Of a stretch of DNA of 64,000 nt, positions 12,420-24,114 are shown one piece after another; within the stretch, counting starts at the first letter, position 1; every line of letters begins with the position of its first letter. The DNA comes from Terebella lapidaria (Eukaryota; Annelida; Polychaeta; Terebellida; Terebellidae). The position numbers were made by a program, and so were the translations under genes. The DNA lies in NCBI GenBank assembly GCA_949152475.1, contig OX424564.1, positions 40,422,165-40,486,164 on the forward strand, written 5' to 3'. The notes below the pieces were generated by a model that saw only the letters and a program-made list of their open reading frames with translations, searched no databases and was not told where the DNA came from.

Positions 12420-13255
12420 AAATAACGAAAATACAGATAGATCAATCTTTTCACCTATTTATATTTCAACTCAGAATATTTTACAAACTTGGTTCCAAGT
12501 TGTAATTCAAAGTAAAATTTGACCAAAAATGCATTTCAGGATGACGAAATTGGAGCCAGATTGAACTTCTCACCATAAGTTATATTTTGACTCATAATAC
12601 ATGTATGTGCCAAACATGGTTTCAAGTTGAAATTCAAAGTAAAAGTTAATCAAAACTGCATTTAAAGATGACAAAATTGGAGCCAGATCAAACTTTTCGT
12701 CATGAGTTATATTTTAACTCATAATACCTGCCCAACTTGATTTCAAGTTGAAATTCAAACTAAAAGTTAACCAAAACTGCATTTCAAGATGATGAAATTG
12801 GAGCCAGATCAAACTTTTCGCCATGAGTTATATTTCAACTCATAATATGTGTCAAACTTGGTATTAAGTTGGAATTCAATGTAAAAGTTGACCAAAACTG
12901 CATTTCAAGATGACGAAATTGGAGCCAGATAGAACTTTTCGTCATAAGTTATATTTTAACTCATAATATGTGCCAAACTTGGTTTCAAGTTGAAATTCAA
13001 GCTAAAAGTTTACCAAAACTGCATTTCAAGATGAAGAAATTGGAGCCAGATCGAACTTTTCATCATAAGTTATATTTTGGCTCATAATATGTGCCAAACT
13101 TGGTTTCGAGTTGAAATTCAAACTAAAAATTGACCAAAACTGCATTTCAAGATGACGAAATCGGAGCCAGATCGAATTTTTCACCATAAGTTATATTTTA
13201 ACTCATAATTTGTGCCAAACATGGTCTCAAGTTGAAATTCAAAGTAAAAGTTGAT
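12420..13255 (+). repeat. ~121-bp tandem repeat, about 7 units
   Basis: Units carry AAATTGGAGCCAGATC, AACTCATAATATGTGCCAAA, TTTCAAGTTGAAATTCAA and CCAAAACTGCATTTCA. Period counted from the sequence is about 121 bp. Non-coding. Forms the first core array of the family C element. Confidence 0.8.
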
Positions 13256-14150
13256 CAATGTTTTCATAAAAAGCTATTGTGATCAATAATAGACTTAACT
13301 AGCAAAAAAATAATGTTAACTTATTTGGTCACAGCCATAAAATCTCTACTGGACAAAGCCTTCACCTTGTTGAGCCCAATAATAAATATTTCTTGTCTTA
13401 ACTATTTTCATTGTGGTCAATAATAGACTTAACATGTAAAAATAAAGTTAACTTATTCGGTTACACCCAGAAATTTCTACCGGACAAAACCTTAACCTTG
13501 TTGAGCTCAATAATAATTGTTTCTCATCTTAACTATTTTTATTGAGGTCAATAATAGACTTAACTAGCAAAAAAAATGTTAACTTATTTGGTTACAGACA
13601 TAAAATGTCTACTGGACAAAATCTTTACCTTGTTGAGCCCAATAATAAATATTTCTTGTCTTAACTATTTTTATTGTGGTCAATAATAGACTAAACTAGT
13701 AAAAATAATGTTAACTTATTCAGTACACCCATGAAATCTGTACTGGACATACTTTCACCTTGTTGAGCTCAATAATAAATATTTCTCATCTTAACGATTT
13801 TTATTGTGGTCAATAATAGACTTAACTATTTTTATTGTGGTCAATAATAGACTTAACTAGTGAAAATAATGTTAACTTATTCGGTTACACCAATGAAATT
13901 TGTACTGGACAAAACATTTACCTTGTTGAGGTTAATAATACATATTTCTTGTCTTAACTATTTTTATTGTGGTTTATAATAGACTTAACTATTAAAAATA
14001 ATGTTAACTTATTCAGTTACACCCATGAAATCTATACTGGACAAAACCTTCACCTTGTTGAGCTTAATAATAAAAGTTTCTCGTCTTAACTATTTTTATT
14101 GTGGACAATAATAGACTTAACTAGTAAAACTAATGTTAACTTATTCAGTA
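13256..14150 (+). repeat. ~132-bp tandem repeat, about 7 units
   Basis: Units carry GTTAACTTATTCGGTTACAC, TACTGGACAAAACCTTCACC, TTGTTGAGCTCAATAATAA and TTATTGTGGTCAATAATAGA. Unrelated in sequence to the preceding 121-bp array. One local duplication of the TTATTGTGGTCAATAATAGA segment occurs near 13,800-13,855. Confidence 0.8.
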
Positions 14151-14666
14151 ATACTGTCCTGTTTTCATTGGAAACTTTAGTTCTCCATTCTGAACGAGAA
14201 ACCAGTGTCAATACCTTCCATTGTACAGGCTATTGGAATGATCATACATGTCAAAATGGATATTTCAAAATTCTGTAATAAGTTAGGCTGTTAACATATT
14301 AATATTTATATGATCATTCTAAAAAACGATCGGTTTCGTGCGACAGCCCTTCCCAACAACACTTCCAAATATTATCGAGATTCGTCAAAAATTGCCATCT
14401 GTAGAGCGTTCACAAGCCATGTGTCTCAAACAGGCTGTTTTCAATGCAAAATGTGTCCCCAAATGACCAATTCAGTTGCCACGGCAACCAAAATCGATTG
14501 GTGTCGGGATTTTACCATAATATATGTGCCTGCAAAAAATAATGGTGATCGGGTGAGAATTGCGGCCTGTAGCGCGTTCACAAGAAAATCTCTGCGGACG
14601 CGGACGCGGACGCGGACGACGAAGCCAAATCCATAGTATCCGCCGAACTTTGTTCGGGGGATACAA

Positions 14667-16337
14667 TTAGCCCAAAGGCAAAGATAGGTTACCGGACAAT
14701 TTTGGTTTGGCCATGGCAGCATTGGCAGGTAACAGACTTTGAGATTTACCAATCAAAGTTCGCAGTGTAAACATATGACCTTGGGATTCACCAATCAAGA
14801 TCATCCGTATGAACTTCGATGTTACCATTACATGTATGTGTGCGGCATTTGATATTCTATATGTTGGGGGGAATCGTTTAGGCCGCTCAGGTCAATTTAC
14901 ACATTCCAAGTCAGACATTTGGCACTCAAAGTCATCTGATGTCAAGTTCAAGGTCATCATTAGTTGTGCCATATATGTCTTCCTATATGTTCATAATGCA
15001 AGCATGAGCTCTATCTGCAAGCATTTCATCTATAGAGGCAAATCTGGGCATTTTTTTACCCCAAAATGGCTGTTTTGACCTTTCAAGGTCATCGAAGGTC
15101 AAATTCAAGGTCACCACAAAGTCACCATATATGACTTCCCATTTCAAAGTGCCAATTTCTAAGCTCTATCTTCAAGCGTTCTATGAGTACAGTCCTGACA
15201 GCTCCCATTATGAAGGTAAAAAGTGCCGAAAATTTTCTAAGTCCAAAATTTTTTCAAAGAGTGAAAAAAAATTTTTGCCTAGAAATGGCCCAAAATGGAT
15301 AGTAATGTGATTTGGGGCGAAAATTTTTTTTTTCCCCCCCGACTCGTCAAAAATTCAAAATGGCCGCCACACAAAGATCAGCGATTCAAGGGCAACAAAA
15401 CTTATACACGTCACAGAGGTATATAAGAGGAATCTTTTTAAGCAAAAATCTCAAAACTGATCAGACAGTTTTTGAGAAATTACAGACCAGGTGCAAATTT
15501 GAGCATTTTTCGACTCAAAAATGGCTGTTTTGACCTTTCACAGTCATCCAAGGTCAAATTCAAGGTCACCACACCAATCGCCATATATGACTTCCCATTT
15601 GAAAGTGCCAATTTCTAAGCTCTATCTTCAAGCGTTCTATGAGTACAGTCCAGACAGCTCCCATTATGAAGGAAAAAAGTGCCAAAATTTTTTTCAAAGG
15701 GTGAAAATTTTTTTTTGCCCTAGAAATGGCCCAAAATGGATAGTAATGCGATTTGGGGTGAAAAAATTCAAAATGGCCGCCACACGGAAACCGGCGAATT
15801 TAGGGCAACCAAACTTATACATATCACAGAGGTATATGAAGGGAATCTTTTGAAACCAAAAACTCAAAACTGATCAGACAGTTTTTGAGAAAATGGCTGT
15901 CAAAGTCCAAAATTGAGCGTTTTTCGACAAAAAAGGCCGCCATTTTGAGAAAAATGCGAAAAGCAAAAAACAAAAAAATACCTCCTTCTCAGAATATTTT
16001 TAGGCATTTTTGTGCAAATTTTCAGAAAGATTCGATCGCTAACTTTAAAGATAAAAATGTTAACGCCGGACGGACGGACGGACGGACGGACAGGTGAACG
16101 GATGGGCGTTACGGGCGGACCCAATGTTAAATTTCCTATCTTAACTTTCCCCATAAGTCCTGAAAAAATCCCCATAAGACCGCACTTTTGGCTTAAACTG
16201 TGGTTGTGGGGCGTTTTCAGCTTTATTCCCCCTAAGAAATCCCCATAACTCCGTTCCGTTTGCCCGGACGGACGGACGGACGGACGACGGACGCAACGCC
16301 ATGCCAATAGGTTATCGGACCAAAGGTCCGGTAACCT
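14667..16337 (+). repeat. Family A element, complete, ~450-bp core subtype
   Basis: Starts TTAGCCCAAAGGCAAAG, then AGGTTACCGGACAATTTTGG. The core has two ~450-bp units, each with GACCTTTCAAGGTCATC or a close variant, AAGGTCAAATTCAAGGTCAC and GAAAGTGCCAATTTCTAAGC. The tail has a GCCGCCATTTTG YY1-like site (about 15,947), AAAATACCTCCTTCTC, (GGAC)n split by a ~175-bp segment, CAACGCCATGCCAATAGG and the GGTTATCGGACC/GGTCCGGTAACCT hairpin. Open frames of 66-110 residues here recur with every copy and are repeat artefacts. Confidence 0.85.
16090..16264 (+). repeat. ~175-bp segment inside the (GGAC)n tract
   Basis: GGTGAACGGATGGGCGTTAC to CCGTTCCGTTTGCCCGG splits the GGACGG microsatellite. Its ends are imperfectly inverted (GGTGAACGGATGGGCGTTA against GGCAAACGGAACGGAGTTA). 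The same segment lies at the same place in the copy at 36,104-38,285 and is absent from the copies at 24,916 and 30,102. It is either a tiny inserted element or a subfamily marker. Confidence 0.6.
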
Positions 16338-16828
16338 AAAAATTCCCCTTAGAGATGTTTGTCTAGGGTGACGAGTCCGAAAATAACGTCCGTTTCGCTC
16401 TACGACGCACGGTTTCTGAGATATGCAGAAAGCCTCAAGGATGAATCTGCAAAAAATTATTTTGACCTCTAGGTCAGAGGTCGTTTGACCGATCAATCCC
16501 AAAATCAATAGGTTTCTTCCCTGGTGGCATATGAATCTCCATGCAGAGTTTTGCAACTATTGCGTTAATATTTTTCCAGTTATCGTCCGGAAACCAAGTT
16601 TCAAAATTAGCCTTGATTTCATCCTCACGGACCTCACGTACCTCGGATCCGGCTCAAAAAGAATAGGGTTCTTCCACATATCATTTCTGACTTGTGGTGA
16701 AAATTTGACAAGAATCAGTCAAGGCAATCTAAAGTTATCGTCCGGAAACCAAAACGGCGGAAGAAGAATAAAAACTAAAAAAAAAATTCTGCTAAAACCA
16801 TAAAGGCATTTCTGCCGAAATGCCTTAA
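16338..16828 (+). repeat. Family B repeat with terminal hairpin
   Basis: One unit with GTCTAGGGTGACGAGTCCGA, GACCTCTAGGTCAGAGGTCG and TTATCGTCCGGAAACC, closing with the AAGGCATTTC/GAAATGCCTT hairpin seen at 862-885. It starts straight after a family A 3' end and is followed directly by 134-bp core sequence. Confidence 0.75.
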
Positions 16829-18024
16829 TAACAATTTTGTTCTATGATCTTGAAAATAAGGTCGCAGGTCGAATTAATGGTCATCAAAATATTCGGCATA
16901 CATCATTCCCTATACATGCTATAAGTGCACAACTGATTCCTAAGCTGTAAAGTCGATAATAAGTGAGATATTAGCAATTTTGTCCTATGACCTTGAAAAT
17001 GAGGTCAAAAGTCAAATTCAAGATCACGACAATAATCTGCATATATCATTTCCTACTTGTTCATAATTGATTCTTAAGCAGTAAAGTCGATAAGAAGCGA
17101 GATATTAGCCATTTTTTCCTGTGACCTTGAAAAGGAGATCTAAGGTCAAATTCAAGGTCATCAGAATATTCGGCATATATCATTTCCTATAAGTTCATAA
17201 TTTTTCCTAAGCTGTGAAGTCGATAAAAAGCGAGATATTAGCCATTTTGCCCATGACCTTAAAAATGAGGTCAAAGGTCAAATTCAAGGTCACCAGAATA
17301 TTCGGCGTACACCTTTTTCTACCATTGATTCCTAAGCTGTTAAGTTGATAATAAGCGAGATATTAGCCATTTTGTGCTGTTGACCTTGAAAGTAAGGTCA
17401 GAGGTCAAATTCAAGGTCACGAGAATATTCAGCATATATATATAATTTCCTATATGTCCACAATTGATCCCTAAGCTGTAAAATCGATAATAAGCGAGAT
17501 ATTAGCCATTTGTCCTGTGACCTTGAAAATGAGGTCAAAGGTCAATTTCAAGGTCATGACAATAATCTGCATATATCAGTTCCTATATGTTCATAATTAA
17601 TTCCTAAGCTGTAAAGTCGATAAGAAGCGAGATATTGGCCATTTTGTCCTGTGACCTTGAAAATGAGTTCAAAGGTCAAATTCAAAGTCATCAGAATATT
17701 CGGCATATATCATTTCCTATATGTCCACAATTGATTCCTAGGCTGTAAAGTTGATAATAAGCGAGATATTAGCCATTTAGTGCTCTGACCTTTTGAGAAA
17801 ATGGCGGCCAAAGTCCAAAATTGAGCGTTTTGAAAAAAATGCGAAAATAAATAAACTAAAAAATACCTCCCTCTCGATATAATGTTAGGCATTTTTGTGC
17901 AAAATTTCAGAAAAATCCGATCGTAAACTTCAAAGATAAAATTGCTTACGGACGACGAACGGGCGGACGGACAACGAACGCAACGTAACGGCAATAGGTT
18001 ATCGGACCATAGGTCCGGTAACCT
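16829..18024 (+). repeat. Family A element lacking the 5' end, 134-bp core
   Basis: About seven diverged 134-bp core units run into a short tail with AAAATACCTCCCTCTCG, GGACGACGAACGG and the GGTTATCGGACC/GGTCCGGTAACCT end at 18,024. The TTAGCCC 5' end is missing. Sequence joins family B directly at 16,828. Confidence 0.7.
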
Positions 18025-18502
18025 AAAATTTGAAAAAGTTGTTAATCGACCCCATTATTGAAATACTTTCAGTCAAATTTTGCAATATCTGAGCCCAAAG
18101 ACAATATTGGGCATTTGCTTGAGTTTTGAGTCTCTTCCTCCATGGAAATCAATATGTGCTGTGTCAAATTTTCCTAAGATTCAATTTTGAGCTGAAGCTG
18201 AAGATAGGGTCCTCTAATGGACCGGCTAACTTCATTTTAGTTTATTTCACCCATATTTCATGAATAGGTGCTCGCTAACAAATCAAAACAAGATCAGGGG
18301 TATGTATCGCTTAGCAATTGCCTAACATTGCCGTTTGACCCCAGGTGGAGTTGGTCATGTTACAGGATAATAACTCATACCATCACGTAAGTACCGACAA
18401 AAGTGTGTAAACTCCAAGTTAGAACAATTTGAGTATAGTAAAATACATCCAAATAATAACTAACCAACTCAATCCTGTTTATCTAAGAGAAGCAGAAAGG
18501 TC
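18025..18502. other. Non-repetitive stretch, no gene seen
   Basis: No recognisable exon, RNA gene or repeat end. It is probably intronic to CTNNBL1, because it lies between repeats downstream of exon C, but no later exon of that gene was found by eye in the leftmost 18 kb. Confidence 0.4.
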
Positions 18503-21500
18503 TGTACACCATAACACAGTCTCGACATCGTACACCATCACACGAGTGTAGACATCGTACACCATCACACGAGTCTAGACATCGTACACCATCACACAAG
18601 TCTAGACATCGTACACCATCACACAAGTCTTGACATCGTACACCATCACACGAGTCTAGACATCGTACACCATCACACGAGTCTTGACATCGTAACCATC
18701 ACACGAGTCTGGAGTGTAGACATCGTACACCATCACACGAGTCTAGACATCGTACACCATCACACAAGTCTAGACATCGTACACCATCACACAAGTCTAG
18801 ACATCGTACACCATCACACAAGTCTTGACATCGTACACCATCACACGAGTCTTGACATCGTACACCATCACACGAGTCTCGACATCGTACACCATCACAC
18901 AAGTCTTGACATCGTACACCATCACACGAGTGTAGACATCGTACACCATCACACAAGTCTAGACATCGTACACCATCACACAAGTCTTGACATCGTACAC
19001 CATCACACGAGTCTTGACATCGTACACCATCACACGAGTCGCGACATCGTACACCATCACACGAGTGTAGACATCGTACACCATCACACGAGTCTAGACA
19101 TCGTACATCATCACACGAGTCTTGACATCGTACACCATCACACGAGTCTGGACATCGTACACCATCACACGAGTGTAGACATCGTACACCATCACACAAG
19201 TCTAGACATCGTACACCATCACACGAGTCTAGACATCGTACACCATCACACAAGTCTAGACATCGTACACCATCACACGAGTCTAGACATCGTACACCAT
19301 CACACGAGTGTAGACATCGTACACCATCACACAAGTCTTGACATCGTACACCATCACACAAGTCTAGACATCGTACACCATCACACGAGTCTAGACATCG
19401 TACACCATCACACAAGTCTAGACATCGTACACCATCACACGAGTCTAGACATCGTACACCATCACACGAGTCTAGACATCGTACACCATCACACGAGTCT
19501 AGACATCGTACACCATCACACAAGTGTAGACATCGTACACCATCACACAAGTCTGGACATCGTACACCATCACACGAGTCTCGACATCGTACACCATCAC
19601 ACAAGTCTAGACATCGTACACCATCACACGAGTCTAGACATCGTACACCATCACACAAGTCTAGACATCGTACACCATCACACGAGTCTAGACATCGTAC
19701 ACCATCACACAAGTGTAGACATCGTACACCATCACACAAGTCTTGACATCGTACACCATCACACAAGTCTACATCGTACACCATCACACGAGTCTACATC
19801 GTACACCATCACACGAGTCTTGACATCGTACACCATCACACGAGTCTAGACATCGTACACCATCACACGAGTCTTGACATCGTAAACCATCACACGAGTC
19901 TACATCGTACACCATCACACGAGTGTAGACATCGTACACCATCACACGAGTCTAGACATTGTACACCATCACACGAGTTTCGACATCGTACACCATCACA
20001 CGAGTGTAGATATCGTACACCATCACACGAGTCTTGACATCGTACACCATCACACGAGTCTTGACATCGTACACCATCACTAGAGTCTTGACATCGTACA
20101 CCATCACACGAGTGTAGACATCGTACACCATCACACAAGTCTTGACATCGTACACCATCACACGAGTGTAGACATCGTACACCATCACACGAGTGTAGAC
20201 ATCGTACACCATCACACGAGTGTAGACATCGTACACCATCACACGAGTCTAGACATCGTACACCATCACACGAGTCTAGACATCGTACACCATCACACGA
20301 GTGTAGACATCGTACACCATCACACAAGTCTTGACATCGTACACCATCACACGAGTGTAGACATCGTACACCATCACACGAGTGTAGACATCGTACACCA
20401 TCACACGAGTCACGACATCGTACACCATCACACGAGTCTAGACATCGTACACCATCACACGAGTCACGACATCGCACACCATCACACGAGTCACGACATC
20501 GCACACCATCACACGAGTGTAGACATCGTACACCATCACACGAGTCACGACATCGCACACCATCACACGAGTCACGACATCGCACACCATCACACGAGTG
20601 TAGACATCGTACACCATCACACGAGTCACGACATCGCACACCATCACACGAGTCACGACATCGCACACCATCACACGAGTGTAGACATCGTACACCATCA
20701 CACGAGTCACGACATCGCACACCATCACACGAGTCTTGACATCGTACACCATCACACGAGTCTACATCGTACACCATCACACGAGTGTAGACATCGTACA
20801 CCATCACACGAGTCACGACATCGTACACCATCACACGAGTGTAGACATCGTACACCATCACACGAGTGTAGACATCGTACACCATCACACGAGTCACGAC
20901 ATCGCACACCATCACACGAGTCACGACATCGTACACCATCACACGAGTCTACATCGTACACCATCACACGAGTCTAGACATCGTACACCATCACACAAGT
21001 CTACATCGTACACCATCACACGAGTCTGGAGTCTGGACATCGTACACCATCACACGAGTCTTGACATCGTACACCATCACACGAGTCTTGACATCGTACA
21101 CCATCACACGAGTCTGGACATCGTACACCATCACACGAGTCTAGACATTGTACACCATCACACGAGTCTCGACATCGTACACCATCACACGAGTCTCGAC
21201 ATCGTACATCATCACACGAGTCTAGACATCGTACACCATCACACGAGTCTTGACATCGTACACCATCACACGAGTCTGGACATCGTACACCATCACACGA
21301 GTCTTGACATCGTACACCATCACACGAGTCTTGACATCGTACACCATCACACGAGTGTAGACATCGTACACCATCACACGAGTCTAGACATCGTACACCA
21401 TCACACGAGTCTAGACATCGTACACCATCACACGAGTCTCGACATCGTACACCATCACACGAGTCTGGACATCATACACCATCACACGAGTCTCGACATC

Positions 21501-22737
21501 GTACATCATCACACGAGTCTAGACATCGTACACCATCACACGAGTCTTGACATCGTACACCATCACACGAGTCTAGACATCGTACACCATCACACGAGTC
21601 TCGACATCGTACACCATCACACGAGTCTAGACATCGTACACCATCACACGAGTCTGGACATCGTACACCATCACACGAGTCACGACATCGTACACCATCA
21701 CACGAGTCTAGACATCGTACACCATCACACGAATTTCGACATCGTACACCATCACACGAGTCTTGACATCGTACACCATCACACAAGTCTACATCGTACA
21801 CCATCACACGAGTCACGACATCGTACACCATCACACGAGTGTAGACATCGTACACCATCACACGAGTGTAGACATCGTACACCATCACACGAGTCTTGAC
21901 ATCGTACACCATCACACAAGTCTACATCGTACACCATCACACGAGTCTGGAGTCTGGACATCGTACACCATCACACGAGTCTTGACATCGTACACCATCA
22001 CACGAGTCTTGACATCGTACACCATCACACGAGTCTAGACATCGTACACCATCACACGAGTCTGGACATCGTACACCATCACACGAGTCTCGACATCGTA
22101 CACCATCACACGAGTCTCGACATCGTACACCATCACACAAGTCTTGACATCGTACACCATCACACAAGTCTACATCGTACACCATCACACGAGTCTAGAC
22201 ATCGTACACCATCACACGAGTCTACATCGTACACCATCACACGAGTCACGACATCGTACACCATCACACGAGTGTAGACATCGTACACCATCACACGAGT
22301 GTAGACATCGTACACCATCACACGAGTGTAGACATCGTACACCATCACACGAGTCTCGACATCACACACCATCACATGAGTCTCGACATCGTACACCATC
22401 ACACGAGTCTCGACATCGTACACCATCACACAAGTGTAGACATCGTACACCATCACACGAGTGTAGACATCGTACACCATCACACGAGTCTTGACATCGT
22501 ACACCATCACACAAGTCTACATCGTACACCATCACACGAGTGTAGACATCGTACACCATCACACGAGTCTAGACATCGTACACCATCACACGAGTCTCGA
22601 CATCGTACACCATCACACGAGTGTAGACATCGTACACCATCACACGAGTGTAGACATCGTACACCATCACACGAGTCTCGACATCGTACACCATCACACA
22701 AGTCTTGACATCGTACACCATCACACAAGTCTCGACA
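18503..22737. repeat. 27-bp minisatellite, more than 150 units, intronic
   Basis: Unit GTACACCATCACACGAGT followed by a 9-base variable block such as CTAGACATC. Variation is concentrated at three places: GAG/AAG, TCT/TGT/TCA and the next base before GACATC. Some units are 24 bp (TCTACATC). Because 27 is 9 codons, long frames stay open on both strands: 362 residues on minus (18,699-19,787, repeat DGVRCLDSC), 350 on minus (19,890-20,942) and 387 on plus (20,736-21,899, repeat DIVHHHTSL). Higher-order structure is visible. It begins 28 bp beyond the donor of CTNNBL1 exon C. I regard it as non-coding. Confidence 0.95.
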
Positions 22738-22764
22738 TGAGGTGTGTCAAGGTTTGACACTCAC

Positions 22765-22904
22765 CTGTGTTGTCATGGTTCAGCAGCTGAAGCAGTGAAT
22801 GTACGGCGTTCAGATCTGACAGGATGTAGTACAGGTCTGGTACTGTTGCGATCACGTGCATCTCATGCAGAATCTCATTCAACTCCACCTCAGACTCCAT
22901 GAAC
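22765..22904 (-). CDS. CTNNBL1: CTNNBL1 exon C (ARM/HEAT-like repeat region)
   Basis: A 140-nt internal exon encoding, after one split base, a segment beginning FMESEVELNEILHEMHVIAT and ending LLQLLNHDNT. From memory, human beta-catenin-like protein 1 reads FMESELDLNDIIQEMHVVAT and ends GLLGHDNT at the same place, so the match is near colinear. The acceptor is TTATCTAG at 22,905 and the donor is ACACAG/GTGAGT at 22,764. The first base G completes the lysine codon begun by exon B, and the exon ends in phase 1. CTNNBL1 is a nuclear armadillo-like protein that associates with the PRP19-CDC5L spliceosomal complex and binds NLS peptides. This part begins the alpha-helical repeat domain. The next exon, expected further left, was not found. 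Confidence 0.93.
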
Positions 22905-23036
22905 CTAGATAAGTCCAAAAACATCAATGTCTCTGGAAATTCACACAGCTGATTCTATTTACCGGCACTTGGAGTTAGGGTTTGAGTACATTTTCTTCAC
23001 TTGTCAATTAATTTCGAATATTCAAGGATTACTTAC
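22905..23036 (-). other. CTNNBL1: CTNNBL1 intron between exons B and C (132 bp)
   Basis: Short intron with GTAAGT donor at its right end and TATCTAG acceptor at its left end. Phase 2: AA from exon B joins G from exon C to make lysine. A second small TTAATTT-rich tract precedes the acceptor only weakly. Confidence 0.85.
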
Positions 23037-23140
23037 TTCTCAGGCATATCAGGGTATTTTATTCTCATCTCTTGGTTTTTGTAAACACGTTTTTCGAACT
23101 GCAGCAGCAACTTCTTCACAGCGGTGTCGTCCAGCGTGTC
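23037..23140 (-). CDS. CTNNBL1: CTNNBL1 exon B
   Basis: A 104-nt exon encoding 34 codons plus two bases: DTLDDTAVKK, LLLQFEKRVYKNQEMRIKYP, DMPE and AA of lysine. Human CTNNBL1 reads LDESSVKKMILTFEKRSYKN then QELRIKFPDNPEK, so both composition and spacing agree. The acceptor is CTGACACAG at 23,141 and the donor is AA/GTAAGT. The frame is open further upstream (to 23,242), but the phase match with exon A (phase 0) and the end of homology place the start at GAC. An alternative AG a few codons upstream (GCAAG) is possible but keeps no homology. The encoded helix lies just ahead of the armadillo-like repeats. Confidence 0.92.
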
Positions 23141-23946
23141 CTGTGTCAGAAGAACGCTTCTTGCATGGAGATTGGAAAACAACAGTACTTGGTATATTCT
23201 TTTTGATACCATATTGATCTGCAAATTTGGGTGTCTGAACATTTCACATGTTTTAACTTCGCAAATTCAGCACAAATGGAATGTCATATCAATACAGTTA
23301 AATACATTGTATAGATACAATACTAGTTAAATATTTTTTTCAGAACTTTATTTGCATGCACTGTGAAAAATCTTGGAGATTGCAAAAATTTAAACTGTCG
23401 CGAAATAAACCCCCTTTTACAATATAGGCCCAACTCCAAACAGTTTTCGTTGCACAAAGGATCCCAATCAAGATGCTGTACTCCAAAATCAGTATAATTT
23501 TCAATCAGACAGGTCAGGTCATACACATTGACATGTGCTGACTACATGGGAACTTGTTGTGCGAATTTGTATTCTATGTCTGTATGTGAAAATTGGGGAT
23601 GTGCCCATAAGTGAAGATTGAGGTGCCCATATATTTGATACAGGTGCATGCGTTTGTATGTATACATGGTATGATGGTACTTGATAATATATGCTTTGTT
23701 TTACACATAGACATCCTGACCTACATGCGCATTAATATGGTAACTTATTATCAAAAACTTACAAACCACAATCACGAATAAGGGGCAACTCTTGTTTTGC
23801 TGGTTAAATCTAGCAGGATCAAAATGAATATGTGCTGAACACGACACATTATGTCAAATATATATAGTGAGAACAAACCGTACCACTTACTCCGTAGTTA
23901 ATGACATTCAGGGCATTGTTTTCATCAGGAAAATACATTCATATAC
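23141..23946 (-). other. CTNNBL1: CTNNBL1 intron between exons A and B (806 bp)
   Basis: AT-rich, unique DNA with GTATAT donor at 23,946 and CTGACACAG acceptor at 23,141. No repeat-family end, RNA gene or other exon is seen. Open frames of 67-68 residues within it have no recognisable domain. Confidence 0.8.
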
Positions 23947-24114
23947 CTCACTTTCATCTTCTGCCATCTGGAGAATTTTTTCTTTTTCCTCCTCAGTGAG
24001 TCGAGTGTTTTTCTTGCCCCTGAGAGCAGACTGGCCATTGTCAAGCTCATACTCCTCCAGCTTCCGCTTTCCAGTGGAACCAGATCCTGATGAACCCACA
24101 GACGGCTTGTCAGG
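23947..24114 (-). CDS. CTNNBL1: CTNNBL1 exon A (N-terminal, basic/acidic, likely NLS)
   Basis: A 168-nt exon (56 codons, phase 0 at both ends): PDKPSVGSSGSGSTG, then KRKLEEYELDNGQSALRGKK, then NTRLTEEEKEKILQMAEDESE. It resembles the human N-terminal stretch with a KRPR-type NLS followed by a charged helix before LDESSVKK, though similarity here is by character more than identity. The donor is GAG/GTATAT. The acceptor, CTCGCTCCAG, lies at the very edge of a 45-bp minisatellite that fills the intron upstream. No in-frame ATG precedes it, so at least one earlier exon must lie to the right. The assignment rests partly on phase continuity with exon B. Confidence 0.82.

Larger units (their letters stand above)
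12151..14664 (+). repeat. Family C element, hairpin-ended, two tandem cores
   Basis: The 5' part has a hairpin CGGTCGCCTACGACCG (12,167-12,182) and GTATCCCCCG. A diverged AGAGCAAGGGCT..GATTACCAGAG at about 12,246 recalls a family A start. Two different tandem arrays follow (entered separately), then about 500 bp of unique DNA, a (GCGGAC)n run (about 14,594-14,618) and a 29-nt terminal hairpin (14,636-14,664) with arms GTATCC-CCGAAC and GTTCGG-GGATAC. A 108-residue open frame at 14,310-14,636 has no recognised domain and lies in the repeat. Confidence 0.65.

Noticed and set aside
18699-21899. Open frames of 350-387 residues as a cysteine- or histidine-rich repeat protein
   Set aside because: They follow from a 27-bp period, occur on both strands, and lie in an intron without promoter or splice support.
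18503-22737. CRISPR-like array
   Set aside because: Units are contiguous with no unique spacers, and the sequence is eukaryotic.
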